Shown: positions 35,100-46,535, counted from the first letter of the stretch. The stretch: DNA of 64,000 bases from Przewalskia tangutica (GCA_029844215.1 CM056725.1:35680485-35744484), one strand, 5' to 3'. The notes: generated by a model from the letters alone, not told the origin. Numbers and translations are program-made.

Positions 35100-35616
35100 A
35101 GTGAATTACCCGGAGGTGTGGGAATAGGTGAGGATACTGTCTCATGTCCTCTTCGGCTTCCCACGCCATCTCCTCTCGAGCTCGCTCCGCCACAAGACTT
35201 TGACGAAGCCACGCCCTTCGTCCGCAGACGCCTAACTCGACGATCGACTATCGCTATGGGAATCTCTCATACGATAACCCCTGGCCACTGGACATCGTCA
35301 ACGGTGTACCCTAGATGGATCCTCGATACATCTCTCAAAGATAGATACGTGAAACACGGATGCACCGCTTCCGGACGGACGGCAGATCCAACTCGTAGGC
35401 AACCTTGCCTACCTCGCGACAATCCAAACGCCCAATGTACTTGGGCCGAGTTTCCTTCTTCCCGAATCTCATCACACCCTTCATGGGTGACACCTTTAGG
35501 AAAACCCAATCATCTATCGCGAACTCCGGATGCCGACGACGATGATCTCGCATACGACTTCGCCGACTCGAGCCGTCAATAGTCGCCTCGATAAGCTTCA
35601 CCTTATCCATCGCCAC
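35100..35616 (-). pseudogene. Element F integrase C-terminus and chromodomain-like tail (broken)
   Basis: Minus strand. Frame 35616-35335 reads MAMDKVKLIEATIDG, RRRHPEFAIDDWVFLKVSPM, KGVMRFGKKETRPKYIG and VGKVAYELDLPSVR. This is the GPY/F-type module that follows the integrase core in gypsy elements. After shifts, the end reads EEMAWEAEEDMRQYPHLFPH (about 35190-35130), matching D's VKVLWRN...EEDMRQKYPHLF tail. That ending is typical of the chromodomain of Tekay/Del-like chromoviruses, which can guide insertion to particular chromatin. The aromatic residues of the domain core cannot be checked because of frameshifts. Confidence 0.75.
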
Positions 35617-36560
35617 GCACCAAATCTGGTCCCACTAGCCGCACTCGCCCACATCGAACCAACCTATAGGCGACCGCACTTCCTCCCATACAAGGCCTCA
35701 TAAGGCGCCATCCGAATACCGAGTGGTAGCTATTATTATACGCAAACTCAACTAGAGGCAAATGATCCTCCCAACTACCATCAAGTCAATAACACAGCTC
35801 GCAACATATCCTCAAGAGTCGGATAGTGCGCTCGCTCGCCCTGTCTGTGGATGAAATGCGATTCGGGCTCACCGCCCCTAAACCTCTTCGAAAGACCTCC
35901 AGTTAGCCAGAACCGGGCTCTCGCCGATATGATCGAAATAGGGACTCCATGCACCGACGATCTCTCTGATGTAAAGTCCGCATAATCCTCACCAAAAGTC
36001 GTCGGACGGGAAGAAAGTGGGCTGATTTCACACCGTCGACGATAACCCATATAGAATCATGTCTCCTCCGAGTGCGAGGTAATCCCGTGATGAAGTCCAT
36101 GTTGATTACCTCCCACTTCCGTGTCGGGATCTCAATCGTCAGAACAAACCACCGTGCCTCTCGTGCTCTACCTTCACCGCCGACAACACGCACCGAGCTA
36201 CGAACTCGCAACGCCTCTTCAAGCCATCCCACCAATACACGATCTAAGGTCGTGGTACATCTTGGTCGACTTCGATGGATAGAGTAACGCGCTACCGTGC
36301 TTCCCAAGAACTCCGCCAAGTCCTCAAACATCCGAACACACACCGCTTCAAACCTTAGCACCCCATCAGTGCTACCTCAAAGGACCCTTGCCCTCACGTA
36401 AGAGTCAGATCATGATATCGAATCAAAGCCGGATCCTCGAATCGTTGCCTCTTCACCTCCTCGACGATGGAAGACTCGCAACCTCACGAACTCTAACCCC
36501 ACGCTATCGTAATCAATCAAACGGACACCAAGGCTCGCTAATCGATGCAAATCACGAACC
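35617..36560 (-). pseudogene. Element F integrase core (broken)
   Basis: Minus strand. The first catalytic Asp is in INMDFITGLP (codon 36097-36095), followed by HDSIWVIVDGVKSAHFLPVR. The HHCC module upstream is scrambled: 36361-36180 translates to arginine-rich nonsense where element I has YHDLRSVYWWDGLKRDVAEF and CPCCQQVK. Core sequence after about 36000 shifts again. DNA similarity to 162-1000 in element I runs along the whole length, so the gene is present but riddled with one- to three-base losses. Confidence 0.8.
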
Positions 36561-36680
36561 ATGTCCCTCCTCTCTAGTCGCACATCCGATAGGCTCCCAT
36601 CGACCTACGACTAAGAGCATCCGCCACAACATTGGCCTTCCCGGTGGTACAGATATCAACATCGTAATCCTTAAGCAACT

Positions 36681-37150
36681 CTAACCACCGCCTCGCCGCA
36701 AGTTCAGCCTCTGGCCGAAGATGTACCGGAGGCTCTTGTGGTCTGTATAAATATCCACGTGAACCCCATACAAATAGTGCCTCCAGATCTTCAAAGCGTG
36801 AATCACTACCGCTAACTCCAAATCACGGGTGGGGTAGTTCCTCCGTGTTTCTTCACCGCTGGATGCATATGCTATAACCCCGCCATGCTGCATCAACACA
36901 CATCCCAACCCGATGCCCGACGATCACAATACACGCATATAACCGTCGACCTCGGAAGAGTAAGAACGGGGCGGCCGTCAATCTCTCCTTCAAGAATCGG
37001 AAACCCCGCCACAAGCATCACCATCGAACTTGGCCGCTTTCTCGAGTCACCTAGTCAAAGGTGCAGAGATAAGCAAACTTCTCCACGAATCCGATAATAT
37101 CCTCGCAAGGCCCGTAAATCGCGAACCTCTCGGAGTAGTAGGTCTAGGCC
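36681..37150 (-). pseudogene. Element F RNase H (partly intact)
   Basis: Minus strand. Frame 36908-36681 reads GCVLMQHGGVIAYASSGEE, YPTRDLELAVVIHALKIW and YLYGVHVDIYTDHKSLRYIF, the standard gypsy RNase H signature with the TDHKSL Asp. The first catalytic Asp, just upstream (TGTGATCG near 36930), is out of frame by one base. The RT-RNase H connection (36950-37150) is similar to element I at DNA level. Confidence 0.85.
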
Positions 37151-37910
37151 AAGTCCTCGATCGCTTCGATTCGTCAGACAACTCGAATGCCATCACCCGG
37201 CAATATGCCCAAGAAACGCCATCAAGTCAACCAAAACTCACATTTGGAAAACTTGGCGTATAATCGCTGGTCTGGAGAATCACAAGACAGCCTCAAATGC
37301 TCCGCATGCTCGCTCGAGCGAATAAACCAAGATATCATCAATGAACACTATCACAAACGTGTCAAAAATGGTTTGAACACTCGGTTCATCAAATCCATGA
37401 ATACACGAGCATTGGTCAACCCAAAAGACATGACCTCAACTCATAATGCCCGCATCGTCCTGAATGCATCTAGGGACATCCACCTCTCGACTCGCACTGA
37501 TGATAGCCCGATCGCAGATCAATCTTGAGAAACATCTCGCACTCGCAATCGGTCGAACAAATCATCAATCCCGGAAGGGGGTATTCGTTTAATGGTCACC
37601 TTGTTCACCGTAATCAACACACATGCGCAGCTGGCCCCGCCCTTCTTCTTCACGAACAATACGGCGCTCCGTGGAGAAACACTAGGCCTGATGAAGCCCT
37701 TTCTCCAGCAAATCTCTAAGCTGATCCTTCAACTCTCTCAACTCGGCAGGTGCCATTCTGTATGGCGGAATGGAAATAGGCCGAGTGTCTGGCAATATGT
37801 CAATACAAAACTCAATCTCCTCTCGTGAGGATACCCGAGATCATCCGAAACACGTCTGGGAACTTCGACCATCGAATCGATCAAAATCTGGTACCGCAGC
37901 CTTCAGATCA
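37151..37910 (-). pseudogene. Element F reverse transcriptase (many frameshifts)
   Basis: Minus strand. DNA aligns with I's RT (1808-2514) throughout. The VFIDDILVYS box is intact at 37319-37348. No frame longer than about 60 residues survives. Losses relative to I include a gap in the stretch that should follow MCVD (near 37605), between CAG and CTG triplets. Plus-strand open frames here (for example 37187-37528) are antisense shadows. Confidence 0.85.
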
Positions 37911-38187
37911 AACACCCGAACGAGATGGTAGATATACCCTTCGCACCATCTTCCTAGCCTCGAGGTAGGAAATAAACCTACCCTCGATACTGCGTGCCCT
38001 CCCACTCAACAACCTGGCCTCAGAACTGAACCGTACTACTTTCTCTCTCATCTACATTGGCGTAGCAAGAAGCTAGCCAATCCATCCCCATAATCACGCC
38101 GGTCAATCATCTCCAACTCTATCAAGTCGGCTAGGGTCCGACGATCAGAATGGTCACAGACAAGCTCTATACCCGCCGAGCTACCAC

Positions 38188-38390
38188 CTACTCACCCACG
38201 GGCGTAGCTACCTCGAAAGGGTCTAGGGACTCAGGCTCTATCCCTATCCTACTAGCAACACGGGGAGAGATATAGGACAGAGAAGAACCCAGATCTATCA
38301 AAGCATCCACATCAAACCCAGAAACTGATAAGGTACCGCGTGACGACATCGGTGAGGCCTCACGATCGCTTACCGACAAAGCATATATGC
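38188..38390 (-). pseudogene. Element F aspartic protease
   Basis: Minus strand. Reads GTLSVSGFDVDALIDLGSSL, then SYISPRVASRIGIEPESLDP and FEVATPVGE. The catalytic Asp (ID-L-GSS) is kept, but the usual next residue (Ser, Thr or Pro) is Leu. A stop or frameshift separates it from Gag upstream, near 38390. Confidence 0.8.
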
Positions 38391-38399
38391 GGTTCGAGG

Positions 38400-39615
38400 A
38401 CCGCTAGAATCGGGACTCGCGCCACGACCGCCGCGACCCGCTGATCCATGTGTACCTTGCCTCCGGCGAGTAATCGCTTCGGGATGAAGAAGCGCAATGC
38501 ACTCGTAGGCTGAGCCCTACCACCAGCGCCGCCCCTGGTCGGACAAACTCTCACAAAGTGACCCTGCTGGCCACAAGTATAGCAAGCTCCCGAGTACGCC
38601 CCGTAATGGTATTCGCCACAACGCACACCGAGACCTCGAACGGTTAGCACCTCGCTACCGAAACTGGTCCCGGGCCCCGACCGCCCGACCGCTCTGGCTG
38701 TGCTGAAAATGAGGTAGGAGCGCTCTGCGCCGGCCGTGGTACAACCGACTTCGCCGCCGCCACCCCGAGGTCCACCAAAAGAACCGGCCGCCTTGGCCTT
38801 CTGCTGCTGATATCGCTCTACCCGGCGGTCTCTACGCTCCTCACAACCCAGTGCATGAGCCTGCATACGGGTTATGTCCATGCCTGGCTGAAGGGACACA
38901 CCCGCACAAGACTCGGCCATGTAATCATCTAGCCCAGTGACATAGCGATGCACTCGCCCTCCATCTCTCGCTACGGTCAGGACATATCGAGCCAAAGAAT
39001 CAAACTCGACATTGTACTCCCTCACCGTCGTCCTCCTGTCTCAAAGAACAAGAATCTATCACTCGTGCCTCCTCATCTGCGGAGGCAAGAAGTGTGAGAA
39101 AAGCCTCAAAACTCATCCCATACCGCCGGAGGTGCATGCTCTCCCGAAAGCTCCATGAATCAAACCAATCGATCGCGGTATCACGCACCGATGCGAACCG
39201 AATGTCACACCTCGCCTCAAGCCCCGATCACCCGCGATAATCCTCTGCGGTGACGGATGAACTCCTGCGGATCATCCTCCCGCCGACCAGTAAAACTCGC
39301 GGGCTACAACTCAAGAAATCTCGTAGCCTCAAACTATCTCGCCTCGGGTGCACTACGGTGCGATCGAGCCGAGCTGAACTGCCGATCCAGCCTCTCTCGT
39401 GTCGGGCCACAACTTTAGCCAATAGTGGGCCATCTCTCAGTACCCTAACTCCTCCGCCCAGCCGTGGGACAGAGGTGTGGTACTGTGGTCTCGCTGGGGC
39501 GGCGTCATAGAACTCGCTGCCTCGTATAGACGGGCCTCGAGCCCTCGTAACTGGGTGTCTGCTAGCGCCTCCTGCCGCTTTGCCCTTCTGGGCCCGGTTG
39601 CCTTACGTGAGGCAT
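38400..39615 (-). pseudogene. Element F Gag (broken, long C-terminal frame)
   Basis: Minus strand. The ATG is at 39615-39613, in the same context as in C and I. N-terminal and capsid pieces lie in shifted frames (SLRLRDFLSCSPRV near 39340; DTAIDWFDSW near 39180). A 221-residue frame (39025-38360), the longest credible one in the window, carries MREYNVEFDSLARYV, VHRYVTGLDDYMAESCAGVS, LQPGMDITRMQAHALGCEER, a basic Gly-rich linker, and a complete CCHC knuckle CYTCGQQGHFVRVC at 38543-38584. The first knuckle is damaged (VRCGEYHYGAYSGAC). Confidence 0.85.
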
Positions 39616-39800
39616 AATCACATGGTGAAAGGAATACGTTAGGGGTCCAACCTATAACACATTTCTAAAGCACGATCTCGAATGAGAAGAATGGAAACCA
39701 ATCCTAAATATCCTATAGCCTCCGACATTGGGGTGGTGCACAACATACCGATAATCAAGACTCTACTAGATACGGTCTCAGACACTTTCCGAGGATTAAC

Positions 39801-39812
39801 TACTCGATACCA
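39801..39812 (-). other. Primer-binding site, element F
   Basis: Minus strand TGGTATCGAGTA, three bases from the LTR. CAG is reduced to CG and the last bases are changed. Confidence 0.8.
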
Positions 39813-39818
39813 CTTTGT

Positions 39819-39975
39819 AATCAAGCCGGCCGCTCGAGGCATTAACCTTCTCAGCGACTTACAAAGTGTACCGGCTGCCATGATCCCCGAGGCATGCCCA
39901 ACGCCCTTCTCGTGATGTGCCATACGGAGAGCCACGGCCGCCTGTTTCGAGTGAGGCTCGCCTTTATACGCCACC
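39819..39975 (-). other. 157-bp unrelated filler in F 5' LTR
   Basis: GC-rich and unlike any other part of the window. It lies between TGTAA next to the primer site and AAGGAGGTCAAG, where the LTR resumes. A minus-strand frame runs through it (GIMAAGTLCKSLRRLMPRAA) but I do not recognise it. It could be filler DNA from break repair, a captured host fragment, or an assembly join. Confidence 0.6.
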
Positions 39976-41645
39976 AAGGAGGTCAAGATAACAGTACCAA
40001 GTATGTGAAACTATAAAGTACTTAAAATGAAATCAAAGTATTTAAAACCTTTTCACAAATACAATCGTTCAATTGCACATAGTCCCACATCACAAACAAC
40101 AACAAGAATAGGAAAATCAGAATGTGTCTATTCTAGGCCGCGAATGATCAAGCAAGGCCAATCGCCCATAGTATCATTCTCGTGCGCCTAGTCCCGACTT
40201 CGCAGCCCGCATAGGTCCCACACGCACCGCATGAGATATTTCTCGATCGGGGCAGCCAACCCCAGATCCGCCTAGGCTCCCGCAGCCCGCATAGCCTCAA
40301 AAGACCGCATAGTCTCAACAGATCGCATAGGAGTCCCCGCATCAAAGCAACGCCGGAATGATCAGTCCTGGAGCATACCGCTGCTCCGCATAGTCTCACA
40401 GACCGCATAGGCCGTATAGACCCGCATCAAGGGGGGCAAGCCCTTGGTATAACAGTCAAGGGGGTAGGTGATACAATAACAGTACAATGGACTTACAGGT
40501 TAGCAACGTAAGCACGAAGAATGACCCACTTACACAAAGATTACAAGACACTAACACAGGTAGCATCATAACATGTCTACTTATCAAACAATCTTACTAC
40601 ACTTAACAGAAATCAATACAAGGCTTTTATAAACAAAACAAGTAAACAGTTCCTTTTTATCTTCTTAAGTTGTTATACCTAACTTCCCATAAAGCCAGTA
40701 TAACTCTTACGCTTTTGTTTTAAAAACCAAATATTTATCTTCTGTTAAAAATGATTCAGTATTCTTTTGAAATGTTTTCAGTTCTTTGTTATTCAGGCTT
40801 AAGCCGTGAGGCATTGCCGTAAGTATTATTCAGGCTTAAGCCGTGAGGCATTGCCATAAGTATTATTCAGGCTTAAGTCAAAGACATTGCCGTAGTTATT
40901 ATTCAGTTAACACATGTACGTCTACCGTACTATATATTGTAAAATATCATGCTTTAGGAAGAATCACATACCTTCTCAGCGAAAACCACCTGCCAAGTTG
41001 AATATGTCGCGCGCAGAGAGTCAGCCTATAATAGTCACAGACATCTATCAAAGTCTAGACTACTCTGAAGGTCATTCTAAACAGAGGGTTCACAATCCTA
41101 CGGAAAGTCGGGCAGCACAACCCTACCCGGTGAGCTATATGAGTTCATCGTGAAAACAAATTCTATGTGAGTACGCTCAATAATTCTTCTTTTAAACCCT
41201 TCTACAGTGAAAACAGTTCAATTCTCTTCTGTGATATCCTTCTAAGTATCTAATACTTATTCTAATACTACAACAAGAAGTATTCTCTAATTCAAAAGAG
41301 GTTAGGATTAGTTACCTCGGTAAGCCCAATAATATCCTAGATAAAGTCGCACTGAGCAAGGTTTAGCTCCTAAGTTGTACGCTCCAGAGCTCGAAGCCTT
41401 AGAAGTTCTTCACAACTTCTACTAAGGACTAAGGGATTTGGGCTAGGGTATTTTGGGCATTACAACGGTACTAGAAGACAACTTTTCTACCAAGGGAGGG
41501 TAGATTTCGGCTAGCTAGGGGTAGGCCTCGCCAAGCTTCTCAAGGGGAAGGGGGGGTGTTGGACGAATTGCTAACAAAGGGAGAGGGAAGGATTTTTAGA
41601 CTTGGAAAGCTTTTGTGGATGAAGAACTCTTCATCTCAAGAGGGG

Positions 41646-41653
41646 TATTTATA
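41646..41653 (-). promoter_or_regulatory. TATA box, element F 5' LTR
   Basis: CTATAAATACCCC on the minus strand, the promoter that would drive F's transcript. The downstream LTR end is replaced. Confidence 0.65.
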
Positions 41654-43186
41654 GCTCAAGCCTTGGCCAACCAATGGCCAAGATGAAGACAAGTGCAAGG
41701 CAAGTGTAGGGTGAGGATTTAGGCAAGTGTCCTTGGCCAACTTGCACACAAAATATCCTACCAACTCCAAGACAAAAGAAGCCAACCCAATCGGCCCTAT
41801 TGCCGTGTCAAGTCCACCAATTGGAGGGTGACAAGTGTCGCCCTCCCGTTGGTCCAAAATGTTTCGTCTCTCGGAAAAATCCGCAAAAATACTAAATGAC
41901 ATAGTCGGAATTTTCCCTACGAAAGCTGTGGAAACGTTTCGTCGGAAAACGATTCTTCTAGTGTGTTGTGCACAAATAAAACGTCCAAGGCTAACTTTAA
42001 AGCCAAACTTTTTGTACGTATTCCCTTACGTACATACTCTGGAAATACGGGGTATAACAACCTCTTCCTTCTTTTGACATGATTCTATGTATGGAATATA
42101 CATGTAGTACTATTTCATGATTCCTTCTACTCTTAGAAGTTAAGAGGTATGTATGTTGTTTTACTCTACGTAAAGGTTATGTCCTAGTTATCCTAAGTTC
42201 TTACCAAGTCTTATGGGGGATGTTGGTAAGAGTCGTTAGGAGGTATTTGGAGCCAAGTTGACTTGGCTAAGTTACGGCACAAATGAGAATAAGAATCGAA
42301 CAAGCCACTGCAGCGTTAATAAAGGAAAATGTAATGAAAATCAATTAAGTTAAAAGGAGTAGAATTCTCCATCTGCATAGAAGCTAAGATAAGACAAAAT
42401 TTTATTACATTTTCTAGATCATGGCTACTCGATTAAGATCGTTATAAATAAGTATAACTTATTCACAACGCACCAAAGTATATGTTAATTTATAAGAATT
42501 TACGTATGAAGTTTTAAGACTATGAACCTCAAATTTTTAAAAGGTTAAGGGACTTTATTTTTCAAGTTATGGGACTTGATTCTTAAAGGAAGAAATGAAT
42601 TGATTTAAAAGTATAGAATACTTGATTTGGAAAGTATTGATTTCTTGCCATTCTAAAGTTAAGAAACTTGTTTTCTTAAAAGTTTAGAGACTTGAAGTAT
42701 TTTGAAAGCTATGTGATTTGAATTGAAAGTATAAGTTTCTTGGTCATAAAAGGAATGAATTTGTCTAAGACATAAATAGTTATAACGGCTTTATGGGAAG
42801 TTGGTTATAACAACTTTATGGAAGATTAAAAGAATGGTTTTCTTCAGTAATGTAAGCAAAGAAATTATTTGAAATAAAGAAGGGCAAATTGTTTTAAAGG
42901 TACTAATTGCTTAAGGTTTTAAAGAAAGAAGTCACTTGATTTAGAAGCCTACAAATGTATTTCTAAAAGGTATTGTGACTTGTCTTGAAAAGTAGATATG
43001 ACTTGATACTACGGTTATTAGTATCTTGAAAGTTTTATTTGAAAGAGAATCATTTTAAAGGAGTAGAGGCACGTAGTACGTTGGGTTAAATTCCCGGATT
43101 TTATAATGACATGTTAGTGCCTTAAGTAAACAAAAATGAGAGTGTATATGAACAAGCTAATAAGAAGTTAGGGGATTTATTAACTT

Positions 43187-43331
43187 GCTTATGTAATGTA
43201 TGATAAGCCGGTGGTGCTTATGTTTTGTATGATAAGTCGGTAGTGCTTATGTTATGTATGATAAGTCGGTAGTTCTTATGTTATGTATGATAAGCCGGTA
43301 GGGCTTATGTTATGTATGATGGCCGGTTGAG
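43187..43331 (+). repeat. 29-bp tandem repeat in E
   Basis: Full units start at 43201, 43230, 43259 and 43288 (TGATAAGYCGGTRGTGCTTA...), with partial units at each side. Confidence 0.9.
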
Positions 43332-43333
43332 TT

Positions 43334-43495
43334 AGGGTAAGAGTATAAATGAGGGGTAAACCCCCAAGACGTTATACCACCTTCTCCAGGGTAAGAGTAT
43401 AAATGAGGGGTAAACCCCCAAGACGTTATACCACCTGCTTCAGGGTAAGAGTATAAATGAGGGGTAAACCCCCAAGACGTTATACCACTTGTTCC
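43334..43495 (+). repeat. 54-bp tandem repeat in E
   Basis: Three near-perfect units at 43334, 43388 and 43442 (AGGGTAAGAGTATAAATGAG...), differing mainly in the last ten bases. Confidence 0.95.
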
Positions 43496-43710
43496 GTGGA
43501 TTTGCTACCCATGATGCGAGGAATACCTCATGCGAGTCCTTATGGGCTTATGCGGGTGAAATAGTCCCATGCGGGCGGGTACAGCCTATGCGAGGAATAC
43601 CTCATGCGGGTCCACAAGACCTATGCGGGTGAAATTGTCCCAGGAGTAGGATTTCTTATCGATACTACGGGCAAGGGGCCCTGCTTTGATCATGAGCCTC
43701 CTATTTTTAT

Positions 43711-43824
43711 GCAGTATACCTTTATGGGCAGACTTATGTGATTTTATCGCGTCCCAGATTGGGCCGGGCAGTATACCTTTATGGGCAGACTTATGTGACT
43801 CTATCGCGTCCCAGATTGGGCCGA
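43711..43824 (+). repeat. 57-bp tandem repeat in E
   Basis: Two units at 43711 and 43768 (GCAGTATACCTTTATGGGCA...). Confidence 0.9.
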
Positions 43825-44455
43825 CAGTATAGGCGTTCCTCCATAAAGGGACAGATTAGGTTATGCAAGATACGTAAGTTATATGTTTATGAACTTGATG
43901 AGTTTTCTTAAGTATGTACGTAAGAATTTGACTATACTCTTATGGAAAAATGGGAAAAGATAATAAGGTACGATTAAGTTCACGAGATGGAAATGACACG
44001 GTAGGATCTGGTATTTACCCTTTCTTTATACTTGCCCCTGTCATTCTTTTGTACAGTTATGATTTGTTACTGTACCTTATTTTTCATTCCATATTCTATT
44101 ACTGTTGTATCAATTTTCGGCCCCGCTCATGTCCGCAGGTTTAGGTACACAGTTGTGGATCCGCGAGCTTAGGATCCCGGTTCAGCATTTTAAGATGGCT
44201 CCAATGTTCCGGAGCTTGTCGACATGGTTATGTATATTCAGGGGTACGGCGGGGCCCTGTCCTGTCATAGCATTGGTCCAAATCTTAGAGGTATGTATTC
44301 ATCTGTGGGCTGGACTGGCTAGAGTTGTTTTTACATTGTTAAACAGTGTAGACCCTTTCGGGTAATTTTTATGTTATGGCAGCCTTATCGGCTTGACCTT
44401 AGTTTTAAAAAAAAATGTTATTTATCTTCCGCAGTTTATTATGTTGTATGAGTAT

Positions 44456-44477
44456 GCGGTGCCTGTGTAGGCACCGC
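44456..44477 (+). terminator. Terminal hairpin of LTR E (function unproven)
   Basis: GCGGTGCCT, loop GTGT, AGGCACCGC: a perfect 9-bp stem 23 bp before the LTR end. Other LTRs here have the shorter GGTGCC...GGCACC at the same place. Confidence 0.4.
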
Positions 44478-45135
44478 CATGCCCTGGTCGGGTCGTGACA
44501 ATAAGCACAACAAGAATAACCTCCTTACACAAGCGTCACAAGATACTAACACACGTAGCATCATAACATGTTTATCAAACCAACTTACCATACCTTCAAA
44601 CATCATTTCAAGTATTTGATAAACAAATAATTAAACCGTTTTTCTTATCTTTCTTAAGTCGTTATAGCTAACTTCCCATAAAGCTAGTATAACACTTAAA
44701 CTTTTTATGAAAACCAAGTATTACTTTTCTTCCAAAATGATTCATAACTCTTTTTGAAATATTCAAGATTCTTATTAATTAGAACTCAAGTCCAAAGACA
44801 TCAAAGTAAAGCCAAATTTAGTTTAACACACGTACGTCTATCGTACTATATATATTTCACAAATATCATGCTCAAAGGGATAGGAAGAATCACATACCTC
44901 TTCGGCTAAATCCACTTGTCAAGTCGGATATGTCGCGCGCAGAGTGTCAACCTATAATAGTCAAAACACGCCTATCAACTTCTAGTTTTACGTGGGATTT
45001 TTCTAAGTAAGATTCCTCTTAGTCTACGAAAAACTGTGCAGCACCTCCCCCGTTTCTACTCAATTCTGCACCTTTTTCAAGGCCCGATAATAGTAACCAA
45101 CATGCCATAAATAAGACGCAATAATTCCGAATTTT

Positions 45136-45328
45136 AAAGAAGGGGATCACACGCCCAAACGGAACGCGATTAACAATCTCTCCTTAACAACAACAATAAG
45201 TAAAGAAGGGGATCACACGCCCAAACGGAACGCGATTAACAATCTTCCCCTTAACAACAACAATAATTAAAGAAGGGGATCACACGCCCAAACGGAACGC
45301 GATTAACAATCTTCCCCTTAACAACAAT
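45136..45328 (-). repeat. 66-67-bp tandem repeat in D LTR
   Basis: Three units at 45136, 45202 and 45269 (AAAGAAGGGGATCACACGCC...), almost identical. Confidence 0.92.
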
Positions 45329-45389
45329 GTAAATACAGTCCAAAGTAAATACAGTCCAAAGTAAATACGGTCCAAAGTAAATACAGTCC
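45329..45389 (-). repeat. 16-bp tandem repeat in D LTR
   Basis: GTAAATACAGTCCAAA repeated 3.8 times at 45329, 45345, 45361 and 45377, directly next to the 66-bp array. Confidence 0.92.
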
Positions 45390-46080
45390 TTAAGTTGGGG
45401 TCCTTGGCCAACTTTTACAATTTTACTTATCCAATTACTTCATTAGTCTTCCAACTTATATTCCAATCTTTATATAAGTTATAGTTTCTTTGTTGTTAAC
45501 TTCTTAGTAAGTAATGGATACATTTTTACCATTTTAATGGCTAATATGCCAATTCTCCTTTTAACATCTTAACAAGATCCAAATCTTTCCTTATATCTCA
45601 TATTCCATAATATACTTCCCATATATGTATAATATTCAATATACATAATAATCAATTTCACAAAGAGGTTAAGGTTCATTACCTCAAAATAGCCCAAAAA
45701 TATCCAAGAACTTAAAGTCGCTCCTAAGCAAGTTTTAGCTCCAAATCTTTGTGTTCCAAACCACCACAAGTCACCCTTAGAAGTTTCTAACCAACTTCTA
45801 TTCAAGAATTAACTCCAAAAAGTGAAGAACACTAAAGTTCCATTGTTGCATGCTCTCGGCTTTGTGAGGATTTTTGTGGCTAGGGGTGTGAAATCTTGTC
45901 TAACTCTTGGTTAATAATCTTTCTAATACATTAAGGAAGAACACTTATAAGTTTAAGAATTTTTGGACAACATTTGCTCAAGAAAGAGGGGGGTTGGACG
46001 AGAGCACTAGGGAGGGAGAGAAAAATATTTTCAAGTCTTGAAATGTTCGAAGTGTGGAAGATTTTCATCAACTAAAGGGG

Positions 46081-46088
46081 TTTATATA
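46081..46088 (-). promoter_or_regulatory. TATA box, element D LTR
   Basis: TATATAAA followed by CCCC on the minus strand, about 450 bp inside the LTR. Confidence 0.55.
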
Positions 46089-46535
46089 GGACAACCAAGG
46101 GTTAGGATTGAAACATGTGTATGGTATAAATTGTTTGTGTAGGTTCCTTTCTACACTTGTCCCACAAATGCCATGCAAATGCCATGCAAGACTTTGACCA
46201 TTTGACTTGCCCACTTTCTTGCCAAAACCGTCCACTTGTCCCCCACAAATGCCATGCAAGACTTTGACCATTTGACTTGCCCACTAGCCTTGAGAAAAAC
46301 GTCCCACCCATGTCCAATTTGGGGTGACACATGTCACTCTCCTATTGGTCCAAAATATTTATCTCTCGGAAAAAAAAATTCATAGTTTGTTAAAATATTG
46401 AAAACGTAAAATTTCCTTCACAAGGTTCGGAATATTTTCCGTCGGAAAACAATTCTTTCATTTTTACCCTAATTAGGGTTTAAACATTCGTACGTACGTC
46501 CTTACATACATACTCCGGAACTACGTGGTATAACA

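Larger units (their letters stand above)
32524..42059 (-). mobile_element. Element F: most complete gag-pol retrotransposon (about 9.5 kb)
   Basis: Minus strand: 5' LTR 39816-42059, primer site, Gag, protease, RT, RNase H, integrase and chromodomain-like tail (34965-39815, 4851 bp), polypurine tract, 3' LTR 32524-34964. It is inserted in solo LTR E. The right flank ACCTC (42060-42064) is a probable target duplication; the left copy reads ACCT just before 32524, where the LTR's TG appears lost. Every gene is frameshifted. The first 0.39 kb of the 5' LTR terminus is replaced by unrelated sequence. Confidence 0.93.
39816..42059 (-). repeat. Element F 5' LTR (2244 bp, end replaced)
   Basis: 39976-42059 matches 32910-34964 closely. 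The terminal 386 bp present in the 3' LTR (32524-32909) is missing and 39819-39975 stands in its place. Confidence 0.9.
30990..44500 (+). mobile_element. Element E: solo LTR (about 3.97 kb), split by element F
   Basis: Begins TGTTACACCCCG at 30990 and ends GGTCGTGACA at 44500. Flanks are ATAAG (30985-30989) and ATAAG (44501-44505), and removing it joins D's LTR into the sequence found uninterrupted in element I near 5350. No primer site or internal region follows, so this is a solo LTR left by recombination between two LTRs. It was later hit by F. It is a distinct, diverged LTR type related to K. Confidence 0.95.
42065..44500 (+). repeat. Solo LTR E, second part
   Basis: Resumes E after F and ends CGGGTCGTGACA. 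It contains three tandem arrays (43187-43824) and the terminal hairpin GCGGTGCCT/AGGCACCGC (44456-44477). No coding sequence was seen. Confidence 0.92.
44506..46535 (-). repeat. Element D 3' LTR, part 2
   Basis: Continues D's LTR after E. Own start TGTTATACCACG at 46535. It holds a 66-67-bp array (45136-45328) and a 16-bp array (45329-45389). Confidence 0.9.

Noticed and set aside
34828..35193. Minus-strand 121-residue open frame with hydrophobic middle
   Set aside because: Only its beginning (EEMAWEAEEDMRQYPHLF) is a real pol end. The remainder reads through the 3' untranslated region into the LTR.
39819..39975. Cloning-vector contamination in F's 5' LTR (GCCGGC and CTCGAG sites together)
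   Set aside because: Two restriction sites in GC-rich DNA are not enough. The rest shows no vector sequence I recognise, and it is embedded in a retrotransposon on both sides.
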